Positions 55,302 through 64,000 of a DNA stretch of 64,000 nt are shown here, one piece after another. The stretch covers positions 50,236,598 to 50,300,597 of the forward strand of contig CM043962.1 in the NCBI GenBank assembly GCA_014529385.2. Reading direction: 5' to 3'. The DNA comes from Adiantum capillus-veneris. Its lineage: Eukaryota > Streptophyta > Polypodiopsida > Polypodiales > Pteridaceae. Every line of letters starts with the position of its first letter. Within the stretch, counting starts at the first letter, position 1. Both the position numbers and the translations under genes were made by a program. The notes below the pieces were generated by a model that saw nothing but the letters and a program-made list of their open reading frames with translations, ran no database searches and was not told where the DNA came from.

Positions 55302-58150
55302 ATGCACTTATGCTCTGGGCGGGTGCTAGAACCCGAGTATATTGAGGGTGCCTCTGTTCATACAGACACCCATTACCCATCCACGATAGGCTCTAGACCC
55401 TCAGCGGGGACACAAGGTAGCACCACCCAAGACCCTAAAATAGCCGCTAGTGATTCCTCCTCCGACTCAGAAATCATGGAAGCATACCCTACCCAAAACA
55501 CTGAGAGAGAAGGCCATGCACCTCCCGAAGCTCCACAACCTAGTACTAGTATGTTTAGCCGTTTCATGGAAACATTAGGTAGAGCTACTCGCTCGGAACC
55601 TGATGCAAATGAAGCACACGAAGGGGGTGGGGAAGTGGACTCTCCTTTCACATCGCACGTGGACCCCACACCCCCAAAGAGTGTCCATGTGGATATCCTG
55701 CCAACTTCTTACCAAGAAGGCCCTGTTGAGCTACCTCCTTCAGAAGTTCCCTCTAGAGTACTGTTGGTGACAAGTAAAACCACGGGGAGCAACATTGCTT
55801 CTACCTCACAAGAAACCGTTAACACGTCGACTCTAGAAGGATTGTTCATTAATGATCATTGGACATACGACCTCCACACTGAGGTGTTGACGGATCTACA
55901 CTCTGGCCACGCCTACCATGTAGGATGGATAGAGATTGTACAATCCACCTCTAGTGCCACGAGCATCGAAGATCAACAGAAAATGATCTGTAATGTTATC
56001 CATGGCATTATTCAATCAGAAAGGCAAAACCGAGGGGTAAATATACTCTCAACTGGCCCCATGAGATTTTTGGATACGAGCAAGGCTCAACAGCCTACTC
56101 TATCACAAATGGAGACTCCTCTAATGAGTCCCATGGACCCATCTTACGTCATTTCACCTGGGGTCTCTATGCAATCTGAGCCTCCGAGCGACAACTTTAG
56201 CTTCCCTAACTTGGCTCAACCCTCTATTAAGGAAAACACGGTGCTCACTCCAGGGATAGGCCTGATAGAGAATGTACTGATGACATCTACGGTTAGCGCA
56301 GTGCCACTACCTAGTGTTGTAGTACCTAATATGGTGCCTCGACCGTATGTGCCTCTAGCCCCTTATGCACACATGGCCCCCACACCTCCAATTGTACCAC
56401 TTGTTTATGCTCCTCGAGTGCCGCTCCCTAGCCCTTATCCGAGTGGACCTATGCCCGGTTATGTTCCATATCCTGCATCATCCACACATATGCCAAGACC
56501 GGTACCCGTCCCTCTCCCACATATGATTCCAAGAGTACCTCCACCGGCCCTGCCTCCTCACATAGGTGACTTGGCAGCGTTTTCTCAAACCATAGGTCGA
56601 TCTATCGCGGAAAATATGCGTCATGCATCTGATAGAGAGCCTAGAAGTAAGGCAGTACAAATTGCCAAACTCACGCAAAAATTCAATGGGGACGAAGATG
56701 CTAGAAAACACATTGAAGTGTTTGAACAAGTATGTGATTCCTTAGGGGAACGCAACGAACTACATAAGTGCAATGCCTTAAGCTTGACATTAAGTGGGAA
56801 GGCTGGAGATTGGTATAGAACCCTAAGGGTGGACGAGAAAACAATCTACCCTACCCTTTGAAGGTTGTTTCTAAAGGAGTACATACAAGAAGGTGTGCTT
56901 TGGGGTGTAGCATCTCAGCTACAGAAGGCCGAACGTAAGGAAGGAGAGTCAGTAAGGGACTTCATTAGTCGTCTAAAGCACTTAAACTCTCGCTGCCCTG
57001 TAAATGAGCGCTTCAACAATAACCAACTGCTTGATCGATTCATTCGAGGGTTGAGGAATGAAGGAATTTATAATGGACTAGTGATTAGAGGTATCACAAC
57101 CTGGGAAGATGTCACTGCCAATGCAATCCAATTAGAGGACAACTTGATGATAGCAGGCATGAGGGTGTCTACTGACACGAGATCCACTAGCTCACAAGCC
57201 ATTGAGTATGAACCCATGACTGCAAAGCCCATTGCCAATGAGCCAAAGGTATTTGAGACATTCTTGACAAACCTCACCAAGGCAATCCAAGAGTCTCTTA
57301 AGGATAATCGACCCCCTCAAAATAGTCACATGTATCCAAGAAGGGAGCAACAATGGTGTTCCATTTTCTTAGGTCCACATAGCACTAGTGAGTACCCTAC
57401 GTTTAGAGTAAAATTTAATGGAACTTGCAATGCATGTGGTAGGTATGGTCACCAAGCTAAGGATTGTTTAATGATCAAACGTATGATGGCAAATAGACCA
57501 CCTGTAGCCTGGACGGATGCGCCTCGAGCTCCTGTATTGATGCCTGCTCCACCTGTTGAGCAACTACCGCAACACATGGTCCCTAGATCTCAAAATGTTG
57601 TACAAGCTACACCGCTACCACCTCCTGTGCTAGGACCGCAGCCCCCGCATCCAAGAGTCACCCCTATGAACCAAGTGGGTTGCGAGCCATCTAATGCTTA
57701 TGCAGATGGCTGTGAGGAGGAATTAGACACTAGTATTGCCTACGGACTTGATACATTGGAAGAGTGTCCTATATACTACATGGAAGATTGTTGGGGGCAA
57801 GTCAAGCCGGTTTATCAAGCTGCTGCTCTCGTATCCAGAGGTCAAAATATCAACACCCAGGCTAGGAGGCCACCTCTTCAATGCTACGAGTGTGGTGGAC
57901 CACATCGAGCAGCGGAGTGCCCTATTAGGCTGCAAAAGAATGCTGCACAGATGCAAATGAATCAAGGGAGCACATCTGCAATGCCAATACTCACATGTAA
58001 TCGTTGTGGCATAGATCACTTGATTGCCCAATGCCCCTATAACCCAAATGCGCCTAAAATCACACCCCTAAATTTGGTCAAAATTGCTAGTGTGACATCG
58101 CCAATACCACCCGTCGCACCCGCTTATGCGATTACACGGTCCATGCTTCA
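55302..58150 (+). pseudogene. Element D Gag (with three zinc knuckles)
   Basis: This is the first part of one long Gag-Pol frame. Residues 1-430 are Pro/Ser-rich with no fold I know. The retrotransposon-gag domain follows (KFNGDEDARKHIEVFEQVCD, LTLSGKAGDWYRTL, then RRLFLKEYI-type region, SVRDFISRLKHLNSRCP and LLDRFIRGLRNEGIY). Three cysteine knuckles come next: CNACGRYGHQAKDC (57426-57467), CYECGGPHRAAEC (57882-57920) and CNRCGIDHLIAQC (57996-58034); the last two have one residue fewer between the second Cys and His. Gag forms the particle and binds the RNA. One TGA at 56859-56861 interrupts it in the capsid region; the frame is otherwise intact. Confidence 0.85.
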
Positions 58151-60560
58151 AGGGCCAGGCCATATCCTCGAAGAGAGAGATACCGCGTCAGTTATCCAAG
58201 CAAAGAAAAAGAAGACACGAAGGAAGAGGTCGCAAAATACGGGAAATTCAAAGCCAAGTTCCAAAACAAACATAGGAATAGGAGATGACCCCGTGTATAT
58301 GAATGACCTCGAGGATGATTCAAATTCAATCGAGACAATGGAGACTAGAACCAATACCACAAAGGGAAAGACCAACAAAGAAAACCGTAACATGGAACCA
58401 AATGAAAACCGAATAAGAGAAAACTATAAAGAGCCTCTGAAAACACCACAAGTGTTTCCAAATCCAATCCAAGACCCCCAAGATAAACCGCAGGGGCAAA
58501 AAGGGAAGAATCGTAAAAAGAAGATTGGGACGTACCCAAACCCAGTAGACAAGATTGAGCAGGTGAAACATCTAAGAGGTTTAGTGGAGGAGACTCAAGG
58601 GAAACCAGAACCAGAACCCATGCATGTCAAAATTCATGACACAGTGTTTCCCACGCAAGTTCATCCACCCCACATGAACCATAGACTGTTAGCCATATCT
58701 AGTATCATCCAAGAAGGGAGTGAGGACGGGACATCAGAAAGTGAGCATACACCCTTCTTGTTGGAAAGGATGTTTAATGAAGGAATACCTGATCCCATTG
58801 AGGAATATGAGATTCCATCCTCACCAGTTCCTAGTCAAGGACCTACACCCTGCAAAATGCCAATGAATGTTGCCAAACTAGTGGACTTCATGTCTTCTGA
58901 GGTCCGAACCACGATCATAGCAAAGCTGTATGGAGATCCTGAGTTATTCCTTGCACTTCGAGCATTCCTTAACAGAGAGCTACGAACGGGATTACCGCAG
59001 TTTGCACAACCAAATAGGCCTGACTCGATTATGATTGATGAGGAAAATCATGTGCAATCACTTGACTTAGATGGACACGAGTCTGCGATCGAGGTACCCA
59101 TTAACGAATTAGGGAAGTATTTTGAAGGCGACGAGTCTAATGCGACCCTACCCATCACTACCAAGGGATTAACTATAAAGGGAATTCTTGATGGTGGTGC
59201 GGGAGTTAGCATCGTTACAAAAGATTGTTGGGAATCCATGGGAAAACCCCGCCTCAGTGTTACTAACATTGTGGTAAAGATGGCAAATGGTACCATAGCC
59301 AAACCTATGGGGATGCTCAAGGATCTTAAGATCAAAGTTCTAGGACACAAGGTACGACATACGTTCCTTGTAATGGATTTCTCTAAACACCTTATGTCAT
59401 ATGAAATGATTTTAGGACGACCATTCATGAGGGAAGCACAAATGGTTCACGATTGGTCTAAAAATCATGTCTATTTGCAATTCCAAGACTCTATCTTTAG
59501 AGTGGATTTGGTGACTGGTAAGGTACACCCCTTAGGGAGTAAAACCATTATTGATCATCGCTCTGACACCATAGTTCACTCGGCCCCACTACAATATTGT
59601 TACACTTGTAAGAAGGATACAGACATTGGCCAAGATTCTCCTTACATGGATGTGTTACCGGGTATGACGGAATCAGACAACGTAGACTGGGTACACCTAG
59701 CTGCAACCATAGATACCTGGGGAAATAGAGGAACCACTTGGGTCACACCAAAGGGGGAAGAGGTACCACAAATTGCACCTCTGAACATGATAAGTGCCAT
59801 ACATGCATCTTCTAAGGGCAAGGCAATTGTGGACCAATCTGACAGTGACACTGATAGCTCAATAGAAGACTTTAACCAACACGACTCAGACACTGACTTC
59901 CAGAGTGAAACGGATTCTGAATCTCATGAATTAGAGAGTGGAGCAAGTTCAGAGTCAAAACATTCGGAAGGACCGAGCACCTCAACCGATGATAGCTCCT
60001 CTGAGAATGATGAGGACACCAACGAGGACTCCTTTAGTGAGCCAGATCTAAATGCAAATAAAAAGCAGGTCTCAAATAAGAAAAAGAAAAACTTTAAGAG
60101 GCGTCGATATCGAGCCAATGTACGTGCTACGATAAAAAAGAAGAGATCCTCAGCAGAATGGCTCAGTTATATAGGAGCATGTGATGCTCATCGAAAATTG
60201 GTAGACGATTGGGGTGAATATCTCCAAAATGTTATGTGGTGTAGACCACGACCCCATGACTTAGCCCAATTAGAGATCATAGACAAGCCAAAGTTGAGCC
60301 GCACTGCAAGGAGGCGTCAAAACCAAGAGTTAGCTCGACAACACAAGAAAGCAGAAATGGAAGCACAAACCAAAGCACAACCAGAATCCACAGACTTGCA
60401 TCCTACACCAGAACATTTCAAATCTTACACCACAGGGGAAGCAAAGGTTGTGTACACAAAAGCCCAAAGAATACCTATCGATGGGAATAATGGAATCTAT
60501 GATGGTCCGGCAATAGTTAAAGAAATAGAATTAGCTGACCCTGGTGAAGAATCAAAACCT
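58151..60560 (+). pseudogene. Element D basic/acidic linker and aspartic protease
   Basis: A basic stretch (KKKKTRRKRSQNTG, about 58200-58245) that could be a nuclear-localisation signal follows Gag. The protease domain lies at about 59145-59500: KGLTIKGILDGGAGVSIVTK with the active site DGGAG at 59190-59204, and the closing strand YEMILGRPFMREAQMVHDW. The Gly after the catalytic Asp replaces the usual Ser or Thr. After it comes a long acidic Ser/Asp/Glu-rich region (59850-60050) and a lysine-rich block (KKKKNFKRRRYRANVRATIK). No stops occur in this part. The protease would cut the polyprotein. Confidence 0.8.
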
Positions 60561-61580
60561 GTTTTTATTGCCCAAGACCTCACAGAAGTTGAAGAGGCGG
60601 TCCTCAAAGAGCTTCTCAAGGAATTCAAGGACGTATTTTCTTGGACATACCATGATATGAAAGGTGTTCCACCTTCTGTGGTCCAACATACAATCCCTAT
60701 GATTAGCACTGCGAAGCCCGTACAACAAAGACCCTACCCGATGAATCCTAAGTACGCAAAGATCATTCAAGAAGAACTAGAAAAGCTTATCAAATGTGGG
60801 TTCATATATCCTATGGAACACTCTGAATGGGTGTCTCCAATAGTTATCGTGCCAAAAAAGAATGGGAAACTCAAGGTGTGCGTGGACCTCAAAAAAGTTA
60901 ATGCAGCTACTAGAAGAGACCATTACCCCCTACCATATTCCGAACATGTACTCGAAAGAGTTGCAGGCAAGGAAGCTTATAGCTTTCTAGATGGGTACTC
61001 AGGCTACAACCAAATCATGATAGCGCTAGAGGACCAAGCTAAAACTGCCTTCATCACAGAATTTGGCGTGTTTGCATTTCGTGTGATGGCTTTTGGCTTA
61101 ACAAATGCCCCTGCTACATTCCAATGATTAATAAACACTGCTTTTAAAGAATATTTGAGAGAGTTTTGTGAAGCTTTCTTAGACGACCTTTGTGTTTACT
61201 CTTCTTGGAAAGAACATCTATCATGTTTGCGGAAGGTGTTTGAAAAGTGTAGGTTATATCGTATCTCATTGAACCCGTTCAAATGCCAATTTTGGGTCAA
61301 GCATGGAGTTATTTTAGGGCATATAGTATCTAAGAATGGTATCTCAACCAATGAGAGCAAAATTAAAGTGATTCTAGAGTTACCACCACCAACCAATTAC
61401 AAGGGAGTTCAAAGGTTCATGGGACACGTGGGTTATTATCGACGGTTTATTTTATTTTTCGCTTAGATAGCACATCCTTTGTACAAGCTTCTCATTGAAT
61501 TTAAATGGACTGAAGAGTGTGACCAGGCCTATGAACAATTGAAGAAAACACTAGCAAGTGCTCCGATTTTAAGGACACCT
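60561..61580 (+). pseudogene. Element D reverse transcriptase
   Basis: RT begins after LLKEFKDVFSWTYHDMKGV. Motifs in order: CGFIYPMEHSEWVSPIVIVP, KKNGKLKVCVDLKKVN, SFLDGYSGYNQIMIALEDQ, TAFITEFGVFAFRVMAFGLT, catalytic FLDD (61176-61187), and LGHIVSKNGI then FMGHVGYYRRFI. It copies the element RNA into DNA. Two in-frame stops (TGA at 61125-61127 after ATFQ; TAG at 61464-61466 before IAHPLYKL) inactivate it. Both sites fit loss of an Arg (CGA) and a Gln (CAG) codon, judging by the family. Confidence 0.9.
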
Positions 61581-61965
61581 AACTGGGATGTCATTTTCCA
61601 TGTGCATATTGATGCATCAAACTTTGCTATTGGGTGTGTTCTCACTCAACCAGGAGAACATAAATTGGACTATCCCATTAGCTTTGCAAGCCGTCAATTG
61701 AACGATGCTCAAAGGAACTACACCACTAGAGAGCGAGAAGGTTTGGCAATGGTTTATGCAGTAAAGAAATTTTGCTACTACCTTCTGGCAAACAAGTTTG
61801 TATTTTATGTGGATCATCAAGCATTGTTGTATCTGGTAAACAAGCCATGCTCCACAGGAAGAATCACACGATGGTTGTTAATTCTTCTGGAGTTTGATTT
61901 CACGATTGTAGTGAGACCCGGTAAAAGGCACGTCATGGCTGATCATTTGTCTCGCATACCCAATG
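61581..61965 (+). pseudogene. Element D RNase H
   Basis: HVHIDASNFAIGCVLTQPG holds the first acidic residue, TTREREGLAMVYAVKKF the glutamate, and FVFYVDHQALLYLV the next aspartate. The domain closes with FTIVVRPGKRHVMADHLSRI, with the final Asp in ADHLSR. All four acidic positions are kept and there is no stop. RNase H removes the RNA strand during reverse transcription. Confidence 0.88.
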
Positions 61966-62099
61966 GTGAAGCCCCTACAGGAGTTGATGATGAATTACCC
62001 GATACTTCCCTATTCATAGTTGAGACTATGCCTGAATGGAGTGAGAACATTGTTAACTTTTTAGTTAATGGTTTTCCACCCAAGGAACTTCGTAAGGAT

Positions 62100-63290
62100 A
62101 TCGCCCGAAGGCTAGTAAAAGAATGTGAACCCTATTGTTTGATTGCGGGAACTCTGTATAGACTAGGCAAGGACGATATTGTTAGGCGTTGTGCCCGCGA
62201 GGATGAATATTTGTATATCTTGCAAGAAGCACATATGGGCATAGCAGGAGGACATTTTTCAGGAGACCTGACTGCTAGAAAGGTGCTGCAATCAAGCTAT
62301 TGGTGGCCAACTTTATTTAAGGATGCATCACTTTTTACAAAAGGGTGTGATGAGTGCCAACGTTACAAGACCACACAGCGCAAAGACAGAATGCCCTTAC
62401 ATCCTATTAAAGTAACCCAACCATTTGAAAAATGGGGCTTAGACTTTGTAGGTCCAATTAGTCCCGCAGCTTGCAACACTCAATCTCGATATATTCTAGT
62501 TGCTACGGACTATGTAACAAAGTGGGCTGAAGCTAAGGCTTCACAAAAAGCTGACGCGAGGACAACAGCTAAGTTTCTTTTTGAGAACATTATCACAAGA
62601 TTTGGTTGCCCTTTTGAAATTGTTAGTGATAATGGTACCCATTTTATAAATGAGGTAATAAGAGAGCTTACCACGACCTTTATGATATCCCACCATAAGT
62701 CTACACCTTATTACCCGCAAGCTAATGGACAAGCCGAGAGCACCAACAAGACTCTAATCTGTATTTTAACCAAGACGGTAGAAGCTCATCGCACTGATTG
62801 GGATTTGAAGTTGATATCTGCTCTATGGGCTTATCGTACTGCTTATAAAGTGGATATTGATTGTACGCCATTCAAAATGGTATACGGCCAAGAAGCGGTT
62901 ATGCCTTGGGAGTTTGTCATTCCTAGTCTTAGGGTAGCTTCACAGGAAGGATGGAATGGTAACCCCTTAACCGAGCGTTTGTATATCTTAGAAAAACCAG
63001 ACGAAGAGAGACAGTTGGCTGTGCAAAATGCTCTTGTGGAAAAGGATAGGAGAAAGAAGTGGTTTGATCGCCATGTGAAGGATAAGGACATCAAAGTTGG
63101 TGATAAATTCCTTATGTATGGAGTACGTAAAGAGAAGAAAAAGTTGAAATATGTTGGTAAAGGACCATATAGAGTATGTGAAATTACCCCACAAGGTACC
63201 CTTCGTGTGGAAACTCTTGATGGAGTTGAAACCATTGGATTCCTCAATGGGAGTAAATTCAAAAGATATTATGATCCTGTAAGCCAAGAA
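62100..63290 (+). pseudogene. Element D integrase
   Basis: The HHCC zinc finger lies at about 62225-62375 (EAHMGIAGGHFSGDLTARKV ... CDECQRYK). The catalytic core has KWGLDFVGPISP (first Asp), EIVSDNGTHFINEVI (second Asp) and TPYYPQANGQAESTNKTLI (Glu). A C-terminal basic domain follows (KDIKVGDKFLMYGVRKEKKK, KGPYRVCEITPQGTLRVETL). No chromodomain is seen, which separates this element from A and B. The domain is free of stops. Integrase inserts the cDNA into the genome. Confidence 0.9.
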
Positions 63291-64000
63291 GAACTACGGG
63301 CCATTCATCAAAAGAAGGCCGCCAAAGCACAAACCGAGTTAAACAAGATACAAGCACAAGCTGAGGCTAAGGAGCGACAACAACGTATAAGACAAAAACG
63401 AGAGGCTAACCTTGGAGTCACAAATGCATTCCACGTGGAAATCGAAGAGGATGGGTTGGACTCTGACACACCTCTACGATACCCTATTGAGTTAAATAGT
63501 GCCTATGGGAAAGTGCTATATAACGCCTTATTGGACATGGGTGCTAAATATAATCTGCTATCCTATGGGGTGTGGTGTCAGTTAGGGAAGCCACCTCTAT
63601 CTGAGAGTATTATCCAAGTCAAGGGTGTCAACAAGAAATAAACTACGGTTTTTGGAATCTAGCACACTTCTGTCAGTTATGACAATGGAATTTTAGCTCA
63701 AGACTTTTTGGTCATGCCTACTGGAACTATGGAGGGTAATATGAACCTAGGCCGCATGTGGATGATAGCCACCAAATGCACTATTGATTGGGGGATTGGG
63801 GGGGTTACAATGCAAAAACCAACTCTTAGGCCTACCACTCAAGCCATAGTCCCTGAGATATTGCCTAAGGAAATAAAACCCAAGACATTGCATGTCCAGG
63901 AGGTTGAACCATACGTCCCCATAGCCCAGCTCTCTAGAGCTTCAACTGATGTAGTTGAAAGAAAGCTTGAGACACACAAGAACCATCCTAATATAACAGA
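63291..64000 (+). pseudogene. Element D C-terminal extension with second protease-like domain
   Basis: After the integrase a Lys/Gln/Ala-rich coiled-coil-like stretch (HQKKAAKAQTELNKIQAQAE) leads into a region resembling a retropepsin. KVLYNALLDMGAKYNLLSYG has LDMGA at 63531-63545 in place of LD(S/T)GA, followed by VWCQLGKPPLSES, DNGILAQDFLVMPTG and MNLGRMWMIATKCTIDW, like the closing ILGRxW strand. Two stops interrupt it (TAA at 63639-63641 and a TAG about 20 bases later), after which the same frame continues to the window edge. A protease-like domain in this position is unusual for plant gypsy elements. The function is not known to me. Confidence 0.6.

Noticed and set aside
58148-58571. Minus-strand frames inside element D gag-pol, and similar antisense frames elsewhere in 55302-63641
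   Set aside because: They are shadows of the long plus-strand coding frame.
1-64000. CRISPR arrays, bacterial operons or phage genes
   Set aside because: Repeats are transposon- or microsatellite-derived. The presence of introns, LTRs, TATA boxes and LINEs shows eukaryotic nuclear DNA.
1-64000. An intact host protein-coding gene
   Set aside because: No reading frame or spliced set outside transposons and organelle inserts showed a recognisable cellular protein. A gene with very long introns cannot be excluded by eye.

Overview
This window is repeat-dominated eukaryotic nuclear DNA from a land plant. No intact host protein-coding gene is recognisable. It holds nested and broken transposable elements: a CACTA DNA transposon with plant-type introns, Ty3/gypsy LTR elements primed by tRNA-iMet or tRNA-Asp, and two different LINEs. 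Very long (GA)n, (CT)n, (AT)n, (CA)n and poly-C tracts lie between and inside them. A piece of organelle DNA gives the best clue to the host. It carries a full-length mitochondrial atp9 that makes sense only with both C-to-U and U-to-C RNA editing. That combination is known from ferns, some lycophytes and hornworts and not from seed plants, so a fern is the most likely source (inference).

Layout. 1-2240: LTR end, primer-binding site and leader of a minus-strand gypsy-like element. 2739-8067: a complete but deleted CACTA transposon flanked by TTA duplications, with TNP2-like and TNPA/Ptta-like remnants on the minus strand and a microsatellite cluster. 10000-14350: 5'-truncated chromodomain gypsy element (element A, minus strand) whose integrase core is tandemly duplicated. 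15770-20720: a LINE whose reverse-transcriptase frame is split by a 1331-bp TTAA-flanked DNA element. 20739-26740: no genes, but degenerate tandem repeats and microsatellites. 26744-38207: a full-length second member of the element A family (element B, plus strand) with both LTRs, a tRNA-iMet primer site, gag, protease, a foreign insertion of about 3.3 kb and a decayed pol. 38208-43600: degraded LTR-like and gag/protease-like remnants. 43620-51520: a second, L1-like LINE (ORF1 with zinc knuckle, endonuclease, reverse transcriptase). Organelle DNA of about 3.15 kb (45684-48840) is inserted between its endonuclease and RT domains. 52797-64000: 5' LTR, tRNA-Asp primer site and the Gag-Pol of a large gypsy element running off the right edge (element D).

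The most rewarding parts are: the organelle insert, which preserves unedited atp9, an unknown reading frame with 11-residue repeats, an arginine tRNA and a plastid rpoA fragment; the TTAA-flanked element that splits the LINE RT at a definable base; a second aspartic-protease-like domain downstream of the integrase in element D, whose five in-frame stops are all explicable as C-to-T changes; and an antisense reading frame shared by the three LTR copies of the A/B family.

All functional calls are pattern recognition from the sequence. Boundaries given as approximate are not resolved.
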